Shown: piece by piece, positions 17,015 through 25,240 of the stretch
Position numbering within the stretch: position 1 is the stretch's first letter
Layout: every line of letters starts with the position of its first letter
From: Caecibacter massiliensis
GTDB taxonomy: Bacteria; Bacillota; Negativicutes; Veillonellales; Megasphaeraceae
Assembly (NCBI GenBank): GCA_900095875.1
Contig: LT608311.1
Span: forward strand, 992,001-1,056,000
Length of the DNA: 64,000 bases
Direction: 5' to 3'
The notes under the pieces: model-generated
The model's input: the letters and a program-made list of their open reading frames with translations, nothing else
Databases searched by the model: none
What the model was told of the DNA's origin: nothing
Program-made: the position numbers and the translations under genes

Positions 17015-18411
17015 TAGTCTCCCTCTTTCTCTGACCAGGCTGTTTTTAATGCCTCCACAGCGTCTTTCAGCTGACAGCCGGGAATTTTGGAAAAGCTCAG
17101 AAGAAATTCTTTTTCCGTCTCCAGATTCCGGTTTTCATAAAAGGATTGCACCGATAAGACGCGGCAGCCTTTTTTCGCTGCTTTTTTCAATAATATGTCT
17201 TCCGTATCGGGGCTTTTCAGGGTAATGTGACAATAGACGCCCGATACGATACGGCTGACGCGGATGCGGTCCCCAAAGGCTTTCACGAGGAAACGCTCCA
17301 TGATTTCCCCTTTTTCCTGATAGTCTTTGCGCAGGCGCCGCACCTGCCGGGCCAGTTCTCCGCTGCGGATATATTCGGCAAGGACACACTGTTCCAGCAC
17401 AGAAGCGCCCTGGCGGAACAGGGCGCGGCTCTGCCGATACCTGCCAAGGAGCGGTGGCGGAAGGACCATGTAACTAAGACGCACAAATGGCGGCAGCACT
17501 TTGGACAGTGCCCCCATGTAGATGACGCGGCCTGCCTTGTCCATTCCCTGCAAGGCAGGCACGGGACGGCCGTAATAGCGCAGTTCACTGTCATAATCAT
17601 CTTCGACGATCATGCCATCGTGGTCGCCTGCCCAGTGAAGCAGGTCGTAGCGCATACCGGCCGGCATGACTGTTCCCGTAGGGAACTGATGGGACGGACT
17701 GACATATACCAGACGCGCCCCGCTCCGTTCCAATATATCCATAGACAACAGCCCGTCCCGCACCGGTACGGGCTGCAGCGAAAATCCGCGGCTGCGGAAT
17801 AGTTCCCTTCCCAGGCGGAATCCCGGCTCTTCCACGGCGATACACTCATAATCGGGCCGGAGCAGACTGGCAAGGACGGCCAGAAGCGGAATGGTTCCCG
17901 AACCGATCAGTATCGCCTCCGGATCGGCATGGACGCCGCGGCTCTGGTAGACATATTCACTCAGCGCCTGCCGCAGGACAGGTGCTCCCTGTTCATCCTG
18001 ATTGGCCAGAAGATATGCCGGCTCACTCAGGACGCGGTTCATCAGCTTGCGCCAGACCATCATAGGGAAGCGTTCCATATCCATGTCCCCGCTGCCAAAA
18101 TCATAGACGACCGGCGGCTGTATTTCCTGCTTTTCCGGCTGACGGTACACGGGCCGTTCTTTTTTCTGCGGAAAGGCAATGTCGGCTACTTCATACCGCG
18201 CCTTGGTCCGGCGGATGATGTATCCTTCACTGGCAAGCTGGTAATAGGCCTTTTCGACGGTCATCTTGCTGACGCCGGCCCGCTGGGATAGTTCGCGCAC
18301 TGAAGCCATCTTCATCCCTGCCGGCATCCGGCGGGCCGTAATTTCATCGCGGTAATAGGCATATATTTGTACATAGTACGGTATTTTGCTAAGAGTGTCG
18401 ATTTGCAGCAT
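17014..18411 (-). CDS. MocR/PdxR-type GntR regulator with aminotransferase domain
   Basis: A 465-residue fusion of a winged-helix GntR DNA-binding domain (residues 1-75, including ASVRELSQRAGVSKMTVEKAY) and a fold-type I PLP aminotransferase-like domain (about residues 110-460, with the PLP lysine in GALSKVLPP). MocR proteins sense PLP or amino compounds. The start at 18411 has GGGGGA 5 bp before it; an upstream TTG at 18432 is less likely. No pdxST, gab or typical MocR target lies adjacent, so the regulon is unknown. Confidence 0.88.
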   Translation of the reverse strand: MLQIDTLSKIPYYVQIYAYYRDEITARRMPAGMKMASVRELSQRAGVSKMTVEKAYYQLASEGYIIRRTKARYEVADIAFPQKKERPVYRQPEKQEIQPPVVYDFGSGDMDMERFPMMVWRKLMNRVLSEPAYLLANQDEQGAPVLRQALSEYVYQSRGVHADPEAILIGSGTIPLLAVLASLLRPDYECIAVEEPGFRLGRELFRSRGFSLQPVPVRDGLLSMDILERSGARLVYVSPSHQFPTGTVMPAGMRYDLLHWAGDHDGMIVEDDYDSELRYYGRPVPALQGMDKAGRVIYMGALSKVLPPFVRLSYMVLPPPLLGRYRQSRALFRQGASVLEQCVLAEYIRSGELARQVRRLRKDYQEKGEIMERFLVKAFGDRIRVSRIVSGVYCHITLKSPDTEDILLKKAAKKGCRVLSVQSFYENRNLETEKEFLLSFSKIPGCQLKDAVEALKTAWSEKEGD

Positions 18412-18541
18412 AGGTCCCCCGGTAATAATCAAGGCAAATTTACGATAAGCCTACCTTTTATTGTATCGAAAAACAGTTCTGGTGAAAAGAGCTGACAGGC
18501 ACATTTATAGGAGAAATGCCGACAAACCGGACCGTATGGCA

Positions 18542-19819
18542 TCAGCTGTCAGCTACGGCCGCTGCAATGGCTGCCCCGACCGACGGGCCATCATAGACCA
18601 GTGCCGCTTCCACGGGAATCCCCTGCTGCCGGGAATGACCCCGCCGGGCCGCACAGCCATACAGGGCATCGTCAAACATGAGGAGCCCTCCGCGGATATG
18701 ACTCAGGAGCCCCCCTTCAATGGCAATGGACTGGCGGGAAATATGGCCTTTAGGATACAGATGCTGCAGGATTCCATAGCAGGCAGCGCCGGAAAGCTGT
18801 GCCGTCCGCACGAGAATCGTCCCGGCCAGATTGCGCAGCGGCTCTACATCAGCGGGAGCGACGATGCGGTTCAGCAGGCGGCTCAGGCGCAGGCGGGCAT
18901 CATCGGGATTGCCAGCCGTTACAATGCGGTTCATTTCCGGTGTCGTGCACGGCGGGATATCGTCCGTATCAAAATACGTCTTCAATGTCTCTCTATAGAT
19001 AGAACCGAGATAGGCGCCACTGACCATTTTTTCCAGCATGTGGTGACCGGGAAAGCGCGTCGCTTCGTCTACCCGTTCATCCCATGTATTCCGCGGCATC
19101 CCATCGAAATCACCCGCTTCCAGGTTGATGACCATGGACTTCTCTGGTTCAAAATAACAAATATTAAACCCCGTCCCGCAAATGACGCCAATATGGGTAT
19201 GGCGGTATTGATAAGCTGCAGCCATGAGCACGGCTGTCGTATCATTAATCAGCGCTGCCGGACGGATCCGGTCGAGACCGCGGCGCCGGAGCGCCTCTTT
19301 CAGCAATTGGTTGATCCAATTTCCTTCCACGCCGGCAACGGCCATTTCCTTAGACCACTGTACCAGGCGCGCGTCGTGACAGTCGGACTGGCTGACTTCA
19401 TAGGAAAAGGTATGCCCCAGGGCACAATCTACATTGCCTCCGGCCGCTTCCTCTACAGTAGCCGCGATAAAATCAAAAAGCTCCTCTGCCCGCGTCTCCT
19501 TCGTCGTATAATCGTATTCTCCTTCTTTCCGCAAAGGATGAGAGACAATTTTATCAATAATAAAACAGTGCCCGCCCAAAAGACGGATACGGGAAGCGCG
19601 CACATTGGTCCCGCCGAAATCCAGGGCCAGATACGTCCCTTTCTCACTGCCATCAGGCAGTCCCATATAGGACGGCAGGGACGAAAGGGACGATGGGGCT
19701 CCCGTTTCCGCCGCTTCCAGCTGCTGCCGGAAGGACGCTGCAAAATACTGCAGCTGTTCATCACTCCAATAAAAATGCTGCGCAATATTCATCCAGTTGC
19801 CACTTGCTTTCCGGCCCAT
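18542..19819 (-). CDS. Eukaryotic-type hexokinase
   Basis: A 425-residue hexokinase of the eukaryotic HK family rather than a bacterial ROK or Glk glucokinase. The ATP-phosphate motif LALDFGGTNVRA (about residues 59-70), the sugar-binding region around LGHTFSYEVSQ, LINDTTAVLMAAAY, the second phosphate motif GVICGTGFNICY, and the conserved glutamate in MVINLEAGDFDGMP are visible. It should phosphorylate glucose or related hexoses at C6. The start at 19819 is preferred because GGGGGA lies 6 bp upstream and the longer version would prepend an unrelated hydrophobic stretch. It lies divergent from thiS and 130 bp upstream of the MocR gene. Confidence 0.88.
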   Translation of the reverse strand: MGRKASGNWMNIAQHFYWSDEQLQYFAASFRQQLEAAETGAPSSLSSLPSYMGLPDGSEKGTYLALDFGGTNVRASRIRLLGGHCFIIDKIVSHPLRKEGEYDYTTKETRAEELFDFIAATVEEAAGGNVDCALGHTFSYEVSQSDCHDARLVQWSKEMAVAGVEGNWINQLLKEALRRRGLDRIRPAALINDTTAVLMAAAYQYRHTHIGVICGTGFNICYFEPEKSMVINLEAGDFDGMPRNTWDERVDEATRFPGHHMLEKMVSGAYLGSIYRETLKTYFDTDDIPPCTTPEMNRIVTAGNPDDARLRLSRLLNRIVAPADVEPLRNLAGTILVRTAQLSGAACYGILQHLYPKGHISRQSIAIEGGLLSHIRGGLLMFDDALYGCAARRGHSRQQGIPVEAALVYDGPSVGAAIAAAVADS

Positions 19820-19935
19820 ATACAGTCCCCCTGTCTGTTTCGCTATCGTTATGAATATTATACTACAACAGGGGATGACGATAAAATTTTTACGTAAATT
19901 TTTTGTAATAGCTGCTATATGTGACAAAATGCACA

Positions 19936-19963
19936 TTGACATTTTTTCATATTTCACTATAAT
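19936..19963 (+). promoter_or_regulatory. Consensus promoter of the thiSGH leader
   Basis: TTGACA (19936-19941) and TATAAT (19958-19963) with a 16-bp spacer. Transcription would start near 19970, only about 14 nt before a complete terminator hairpin. Confidence 0.88.
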
Positions 19964-19983
19964 GAAACGTAGAGTGAGACCGG

Positions 19984-20048
19984 AAGAGGCCGCACGAAGG
20001 GGTACACCACCTTGGGTGTAATTCTTCGTGCGGCCTCTTTATTTTTCT
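19984..20048 (+). terminator. Terminator/attenuator hairpin in the thiSGH leader
   Basis: A perfect 16-bp stem (19984-19999 with 20024-20039) with an inner 6-bp stem (20003-20008 with 20015-20020) ends in a T-rich run (20038-20048). It lies between the promoter and thiS, with no gene between them. No TPP riboswitch motifs (CUGAGA, ACCUGAUCUGG) are visible. It may attenuate thiSGH, or make an RNA of about 75 nt. Confidence 0.75.
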
Positions 20049-20075
20049 ATTCCCCACGCGGAAAGGAGACTCAGC

Positions 20076-20270
20076 ATGGTCAGGATAAACGGCAATGATG
20101 TGGCCGCGGCCGGGCAGAATTTGCAGGCCTTCCTCGAACAGAAAGGTTATCGCTGCGACCGCATCGCCATTGAACTAAACGGTGCTATCGTACCGCGCAA
20201 GACGTATGCCGCCGTAACCCTCCACGATGGCGATTCGATGGAAATCGTCCATTTCGTAGGAGGCGGCTGA
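20076..20270 (+). CDS. thiS: Thiamine sulfur-carrier protein ThiS
   Basis: A 64-residue ubiquitin-fold sulfur carrier ending in the essential Gly-Gly tail (HFVGGG). Its C-terminal thiocarboxylate donates sulfur to the thiazole moiety made by ThiG. The start at 20076 follows AAAGGAG. First gene of thiS-thiG-thiH. The adenylating enzyme ThiF is absent from the cluster and from the window. Confidence 0.92.
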   Translation: MVRINGNDVAAAGQNLQAFLEQKGYRCDRIAIELNGAIVPRKTYAAVTLHDGDSMEIVHFVGGG

Positions 20271-20324
20271 TACAGACAGCATACGGCGTTCTTATCTTAT
20301 ATTATGAATCAAGGAGTGATTCCC

Positions 20325-21095
20325 ATGGAAAATGATGACAAACTCGTACTTGGCGGTCATGAATTCACATCCCGCTTTATCTTAGGTTCCGGTAAATTTT
20401 CAGTCGATCTGATCAAAGCCGCCGTCGATCAGGCAGGCGCCCAAATCGTCACCATGGCCCTGCGCCGTGTAGAAGCCGGACAGAAAGACAATATCCTCGA
20501 TTTTATTCCCAAAGGCGTAACCCTCCTGCCGAATACGTCGAGCGCCCGCACGGCCGAAGAAGCCGTCCGCATCGCCCGCCTTTCCCGTGAAATCGGCTGT
20601 GGTGATTTCATTAAAATCGAAGTCATGCGCGATTCCAAATACCTGCTTCCTGATAATGCCGAAACGATTAAAGCGACGGAAATACTCGCCAAAGAAGGGT
20701 TTATCGTCCTGCCCTATATGTATCCCGACCTGTACGCCGCCCGGGCGCTCGTCGATGCCGGCGCCGCTGCCATCATGCCCCTGGCCTCTCCTATCGGTAC
20801 CAACAAAGGCCTGAGCACCCGCGATTTCATCCAGATACTCATCGATGAAATCGACCTGCCCATCATCGTCGATGCCGGTATCGGCCGTCCGTCCCAGGCC
20901 TGCGAAGCCATGGAAATGGGCGCTGCCGCCATCATGGCCAATACGGCTATCGCCACAGCCGGCAACCTGCCGCTCATGGCCCAGGCATTCCGCAAAGCCA
21001 TCGAAGCCGGTCGTGCCGCTTATCTGGCTGGTATGGGCCGTGTACGGGAAACGGCTTCGGCTTCTGATCCGCTCACAGGATTTTTAGGCGACTAA
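20325..21095 (+). CDS. thiG: Thiazole synthase ThiG
   Basis: A 256-residue TIM-barrel enzyme that joins 1-deoxyxylulose 5-phosphate, dehydroglycine and ThiS-thiocarboxylate into thiazole phosphate. Family motifs are [12 protein letters not shown], the Schiff-base lysine region [26 protein letters not shown], and [10 protein letters not shown] for phosphate binding. The start at 20325 has GGAGTG 6-7 bp upstream; a prior in-frame ATG at 20304 would add seven residues. The gene follows thiS by 54 bp and precedes thiH by 12 bp. Confidence 0.95.
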   Translation: MENDDKLVLGGHEFTSRFILGSGKFSVDLIKAAVDQAGAQIVTMALRRVEAGQKDNILDFIPKGVTLLPNTSSARTAEEAVRIARLSREIGCGDFIKIEVMRDSKYLLPDNAETIKATEILAKEGFIVLPYMYPDLYAARALVDAGAAAIMPLASPIGTNKGLSTRDFIQILIDEIDLPIIVDAGIGRPSQACEAMEMGAAAIMANTAIATAGNLPLMAQAFRKAIEAGRAAYLAGMGRVRETASASDPLTGFLGD

Positions 21096-21107
21096 GGGGG
21101 CTTTTTC

Positions 21108-22271
21108 ATGGAACAGAAACGTATTGATCATATGAAATATCTGCCCGGCATGGAAGTGCTCGATTCGGACATGCTCAGCCAGATCTTAAAATACCACGAT
21201 GCCTTCCGCAATGAAGATTTTACCGGCAAAGACGTCGAACTGGCCCTCAGCAAGATGCGCCTCGATCCGCATGATTTCATGGCACTTCTCTCTACGGCCG
21301 CTGCTCCCTACCTGGAAGAAATGGCCCAGAAAGCCCATATCGTCACGCGCCGCCATTTTGGCAATAACATTTCTGTCATCACGCCGATTTATTTTGCCAA
21401 CTACTGTGACAACTACTGTATCTACTGCGGCTTCAATTCCCATAACAAAATCAAGCGGGCCCGCCTGTCTGACGAAGAACTGCACCGGGAATGCAAAAAC
21501 ATCGCCGATGCCGGCATTGAAGAAGTCATCATGCTCACTGGAGAAAGCCCCAAGATGAGCGACATCAAATACATCGGCAATGCCGTGAAAATCGCCCGTC
21601 AGTATTTCCGTGCCATCAACATGGAAATCTACCCGGTCAATTCCGATGATTACAAATACCTCCACGAATGCGGCGCCGATTACGTCACGGTCTTCCAGGA
21701 AACGTACAATTCCGATAAGTACGAAACACTGCACCTGGCAGGCAACAAGCGTATTTTCCCATACCGTTTCTATTCCCAGGAACGGGCTATCCTCGGCGGC
21801 ATGCGCGGCGTCGGCTTCGCCGCTCTCTTAGGTCTCGATGACTACCAGAAAGACGCTGTGGCAACGGGCATGCACGCCTATCTGATACAACGGAAATATC
21901 CCCATGCGGAAATTTCCCTTTCCTGCCCGCGTCTGTGCCCGATTATCAACAACGATAAAATCAACCCGAAGGACGTAGACGAACGGAAACTGACCCAGAT
22001 TATCTGTGCCTACCGCCTGTTTCTGCCTTACGCTTCCATCGTCGTTTCCAGCCGGGAAAGCGCCAAATACCGCAACGCCATCATGAAAATCGCTGCTACC
22101 AAAGTATCGGCCAGCGTCTGTGTCGGCATTGGCGGCCATCTGGAAGATGACGGCAGTGAAAAAGGCGATGAACAGTTTGAAATCACGGATAACCGTCCCT
22201 TCGATGAAATGTACGCCGCCATTAAAGGCATGGGGCTCCAGCCGATTACGAGCGAATACATTTACTTATAA
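21108..22271 (+). CDS. thiH: 2-Iminoacetate synthase ThiH (radical SAM)
   Basis: A 387-residue radical-SAM tyrosine lyase that supplies dehydroglycine for thiazole formation, the anaerobic route. The [4Fe-4S] cluster motif CDNYCIYCGF lies near residues 99-108, and the C-terminal BATS-type domain is present. Its use instead of the oxidase ThiO fits an anaerobe. It starts 12 bp after thiG and ends the operon, with a small terminator 12 bp later. Confidence 0.95.
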   Translation: MEQKRIDHMKYLPGMEVLDSDMLSQILKYHDAFRNEDFTGKDVELALSKMRLDPHDFMALLSTAAAPYLEEMAQKAHIVTRRHFGNNISVITPIYFANYCDNYCIYCGFNSHNKIKRARLSDEELHRECKNIADAGIEEVIMLTGESPKMSDIKYIGNAVKIARQYFRAINMEIYPVNSDDYKYLHECGADYVTVFQETYNSDKYETLHLAGNKRIFPYRFYSQERAILGGMRGVGFAALLGLDDYQKDAVATGMHAYLIQRKYPHAEISLSCPRLCPIINNDKINPKDVDERKLTQIICAYRLFLPYASIVVSSRESAKYRNAIMKIAATKVSASVCVGIGGHLEDDGSEKGDEQFEITDNRPFDEMYAAIKGMGLQPITSEYIYL

Positions 22272-22283
22272 CACCGTTTGCAG

Positions 22284-22309
22284 ACGCCGGAATATCCGGC
22301 CGGCGTTTT
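22284..22309 (+). terminator. Terminator of thiSGH
   Basis: ACGCCGG (22284-22290) pairs with CCGGCGT (22300-22306) and is followed by TTTT. Directly after thiH. Confidence 0.75.
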
Positions 22310-22364
22310 GCTATATACTAAACATATCCAATGGCCCTGCCAGCCCTATCCACCTGGCAGGACA

Positions 22365-22410
22365 GCAAAAAAGGATTGTCACACATCATGGTGCGGCAAT
22401 CCTTTTTTGC
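22365..22410. terminator. Second, bidirectional hairpin after thiH
   Basis: A perfect 14-bp stem (22365-22378 with 22397-22410) whose arms contain A6/T6. It can stop transcripts from either side. Confidence 0.7.
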
Positions 22411-22499
22411 ATGTTTTCCTATGCTTCTCTCAGTAAATATCCGTTGGCTTTATATATTTTAAGAATAAATTAAATAAAGGTAATAGAAAATATACTAAA

Positions 22500-22545
22500 G
22501 AGGCTGCAACAGCATGAACCGGATAAGTCCTGTTGTTGCAGCCTC
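22500..22545. terminator. GGCTGCAACA-family hairpin after the PLP lyase gene
   Basis: Arms 22500-22511 and 22534-22545 (GAGGCTGCAACA and complement). Weak T run on the minus strand. It likely ends the minus-strand lyase operon, together with the other hairpins in this 320-bp gene-free stretch. Confidence 0.6.
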
Positions 22546-22592
22546 ATGTACGCCTGGATAAAATAATGTAATCCCGCCGATATCCGTCCCGG

Positions 22593-23813
22593 TCAAACTA
22601 CAGCCAGTGCCTGTTCCAGATCAGCAATGATGTCTTCCGGGTCTTCCAGACCGACTGACATACGGATCATGCCGTCTGTAATGCCAGCAGCCTCCCTCAC
22701 TTCTCTGGGAATCATGGTATGGGTCATGGCTGCAGCCTGTTCTACCAAAGTTTCCGTATCGCCCAGGCTGACGGCCAGTGTACACAATTTAAGATGGTTG
22801 ATGAACGTCTTGCCCGCTTCCAGTCCGCCTTTGACATCGAAACTCAGCATGCCTCCACCACCGCGCATTTGCCGTTTCGCCAGTTCATACTGCGGATTAG
22901 ATGGCAGGAAGGGATAGCGGACGATGTCAATTTTTGGGTGCTGTTCCAGATACTGTGCAATCTGAAGTGCATTGGTATTATATTGTTTCATACGCACGGC
23001 CAGCGTCTTGAGTCCCCGCGTGGCCAGAAAGGCGATTTGCGGTGCCATGACGGCACCAAAGTGCATGAGCGTACCGAGGCGGCAGTCGCGCAGGAATCCT
23101 TCATCATTGGAAATGACGGCTCCTCCCAGAAGATCGCCGTGACCGCCGATGTACTTGGTCACGCTCTGTACGACCCAATCGGCGCCCAGATCGAGAGGAT
23201 TCGTGTTGTACGGCGTAGCAAAGGTGTTATCAACACCGACTTTGATGCCGTGTTCATGGGCGATGGCAGAAATAGCCGCAATGTCAGCCATAACCATGGT
23301 CGGATTGGCCGGCGATTCGATGTAAATGAGCTTCGTATTTTCTTTGATGCCTTTCTCCAGCGTTTCCAGATTCTGCGGATCAAAGGTCCCCACTTCGACG
23401 CCGAACCGGGGCAGGAAATCACGGGTAATATCTTCTGTACCGGAATACTTGGCCTTGCAGAACAGCGCATGGTCACCGACGCGTACACTCATGAAGATGG
23501 CCCCTGCCACGGCACCCATCCCCGATGCATATGACACGGCACCGAGTCCATGTTCGGCAGCGGCTATCTTTTTTTCAAAATAATCGTTGCTGGGATTGGT
23601 AATACGGCTGTAGGCAAAACTTTCGGCATAATCGTCACAGGCTTTGACCGCATCATCTGTCGAGTCGAAATAAAAGGTCGAAGTCTGATAAATCGGTGGC
23701 ACTAAGGCACCGTAGGCATCCCGCGGTTCACCAGTATGAATGTTGACCGTAGACGGTCCGTATTTTGTCCTGTCAAAATCAGGATGGCGCAATACACTTA
23801 AACTCATGTTCAT
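22593..23813 (-). CDS. Trans-sulfuration PLP enzyme (methionine gamma-lyase / cystathionine lyase family), copy 2
   Basis: A 406-residue Cys/Met-metabolism PLP enzyme. YSRITNPSNDYFEKKIAAAE near residue 68 and the PLP lysine in SVTKYIGGHGDLLGG (about residue 215) are diagnostic. It cleaves or replaces the gamma- or beta-substituent of sulfur amino acids. The position after the active-site tyrosine, cysteine in classical methionine gamma-lyases, is not cysteine here (KYSGT), so the exact substrate is open. Last gene of the lyase-brnQ-lyase operon, 19 bp after brnQ. Confidence 0.85.
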   Translation of the reverse strand: MNMSLSVLRHPDFDRTKYGPSTVNIHTGEPRDAYGALVPPIYQTSTFYFDSTDDAVKACDDYAESFAYSRITNPSNDYFEKKIAAAEHGLGAVSYASGMGAVAGAIFMSVRVGDHALFCKAKYSGTEDITRDFLPRFGVEVGTFDPQNLETLEKGIKENTKLIYIESPANPTMVMADIAAISAIAHEHGIKVGVDNTFATPYNTNPLDLGADWVVQSVTKYIGGHGDLLGGAVISNDEGFLRDCRLGTLMHFGAVMAPQIAFLATRGLKTLAVRMKQYNTNALQIAQYLEQHPKIDIVRYPFLPSNPQYELAKRQMRGGGGMLSFDVKGGLEAGKTFINHLKLCTLAVSLGDTETLVEQAAAMTHTMIPREVREAAGITDGMIRMSVGLEDPEDIIADLEQALAVV

Positions 23814-23832
23814 ATCCCCCTCTTCATATTAC

Positions 23833-25161
23833 TTATTCTCCCACTGTCCTTACAGCGGCTTTACCATGTCCCGTCGCTTTATAAATCAAAGATCCTGCGA
23901 CAAAGCCGATGATAAACGGCGTAATCCAACCGAAGCCAAAGGTCGAAAGCGGCGTTGCTGCCACGATAGCTTTAGCAAAGCCAAGACCGGACAGGCCCGG
24001 CAGTGATTCTATCAGCGCATAAATAGTAACCAGATATACCGATCCCTTGTAGGCCCCGTCATTCGGCACGACTTTGACCAATACGCCCAGGACAAGCAGT
24101 GCCAGGCACGGCGGATAGCATACGCCGAAAATCCAGCCGACGTAGGTGACGATGCCATCGACGCCAAGGAGAGCCGTAAGAGCCGAAAGGATGCTGCATA
24201 CGATAGCAACTTTCTTATAACTGACTTTGCCGGTCATGGTGCTGGTAAATTCCGCAACCGCCGCTACCTGGCCGATTGCCGTAGTCAGACAGGCCAGCAC
24301 GACGGCGATGCCCATGGGTACCATGACCCACGTGCCAACGCGCTGGATGATGGCGACGAGCAGTTCCGCCCGGCCGATAGACTGCGGGTAGTCACCACTG
24401 ACACAGGCGCCCATATACAACAGCGACCCGTAAATGATGAGAAGCAGGACGAAGGCGACGATGCCACAATAGATGAGGACTTTATTACGCTGGGCAATGG
24501 TCGTGTAGCCTTTGCCCTTGATAGAGCCGATGAATACGGCTGCCATGATAAAGCTGACCAGGACATCGCCTGTATTATATCCGCCCAGGAAGGCATTGAC
24601 GAACGGTTTGGCTACCTGTGGTTCAATCGGCGTTCCCAGAGGATGGACGATACCCATGATGGAAACGACGACCAGGATGAGTGCCAGAAGCGGCGTCAGA
24701 TACCGGCCCATGCGGTCCATGACGTTATTCTTATCTTTGACAAAGAAGAAGCATATAATGAAATATATGATGACCAGTGGAATGAACGGCGCCCCCGGCA
24801 CATTGCCCTGTACGCCGAGCTGGATAGCCGTAGCACAGGTCCGGGGAATGGAAACGAAGGTGCACACAAACATCAGCGCCGCCAGCAGGACATTGTACGT
24901 ATACTTGCCGACGTGATCGGTGATAGCATGGACATCGCCGTTCAGACCAATGACAACCAACGTAAAAATAGGAAGAAAAATACCGGAAAGCGTCAGGCCC
25001 GACAGGCCGGCAAATACGGCAGACCCGCTATTGAGGCCCAGCTGGGGCGGGAAAATCAGGTTGCCTGCCCCAAAGTAGGTAGCGAAGAAAGCAAAACCGA
25101 GGATAAAAATATCGAGAATCTTGATACTGCCATTACCGGGAGAAGAATTGCCACTCATCAT
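23833..25161 (-). CDS. brnQ: Branched-chain amino acid:cation symporter BrnQ
   Basis: A 442-residue, about 12-helix LIVCS-family carrier importing Leu, Ile or Val with Na+ or H+. The family N-terminus is recognisable (FILGFAFFATYFGAGNLIFPP near residue 20). The start at 25161 has AAGGAGG about 5 bp upstream; the adjacent ATG at 25158 is an alternative, and a longer 25230 version lacks a site. It lies between two trans-sulfuration enzymes, which suggests it may serve uptake of methionine or branched-chain amino acids for the same pathway. Confidence 0.93.
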   Translation of the reverse strand: MMSGNSSPGNGSIKILDIFILGFAFFATYFGAGNLIFPPQLGLNSGSAVFAGLSGLTLSGIFLPIFTLVVIGLNGDVHAITDHVGKYTYNVLLAALMFVCTFVSIPRTCATAIQLGVQGNVPGAPFIPLVIIYFIICFFFVKDKNNVMDRMGRYLTPLLALILVVVSIMGIVHPLGTPIEPQVAKPFVNAFLGGYNTGDVLVSFIMAAVFIGSIKGKGYTTIAQRNKVLIYCGIVAFVLLLIIYGSLLYMGACVSGDYPQSIGRAELLVAIIQRVGTWVMVPMGIAVVLACLTTAIGQVAAVAEFTSTMTGKVSYKKVAIVCSILSALTALLGVDGIVTYVGWIFGVCYPPCLALLVLGVLVKVVPNDGAYKGSVYLVTIYALIESLPGLSGLGFAKAIVAATPLSTFGFGWITPFIIGFVAGSLIYKATGHGKAAVRTVGE

Positions 25162-25240
25162 ACATACCTCCTTATAAGCCGCACCCGGCCCTTCAGTCCC
25201 GCAGCCCGTCCGGGCCGGATGCCGTACCACAAAACAGAAC

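Noticed and set aside
19936-20075. TPP riboswitch upstream of thiS
   Set aside because: The leader is too short and lacks the conserved TPP-riboswitch motifs; only a hairpin terminator is visible.
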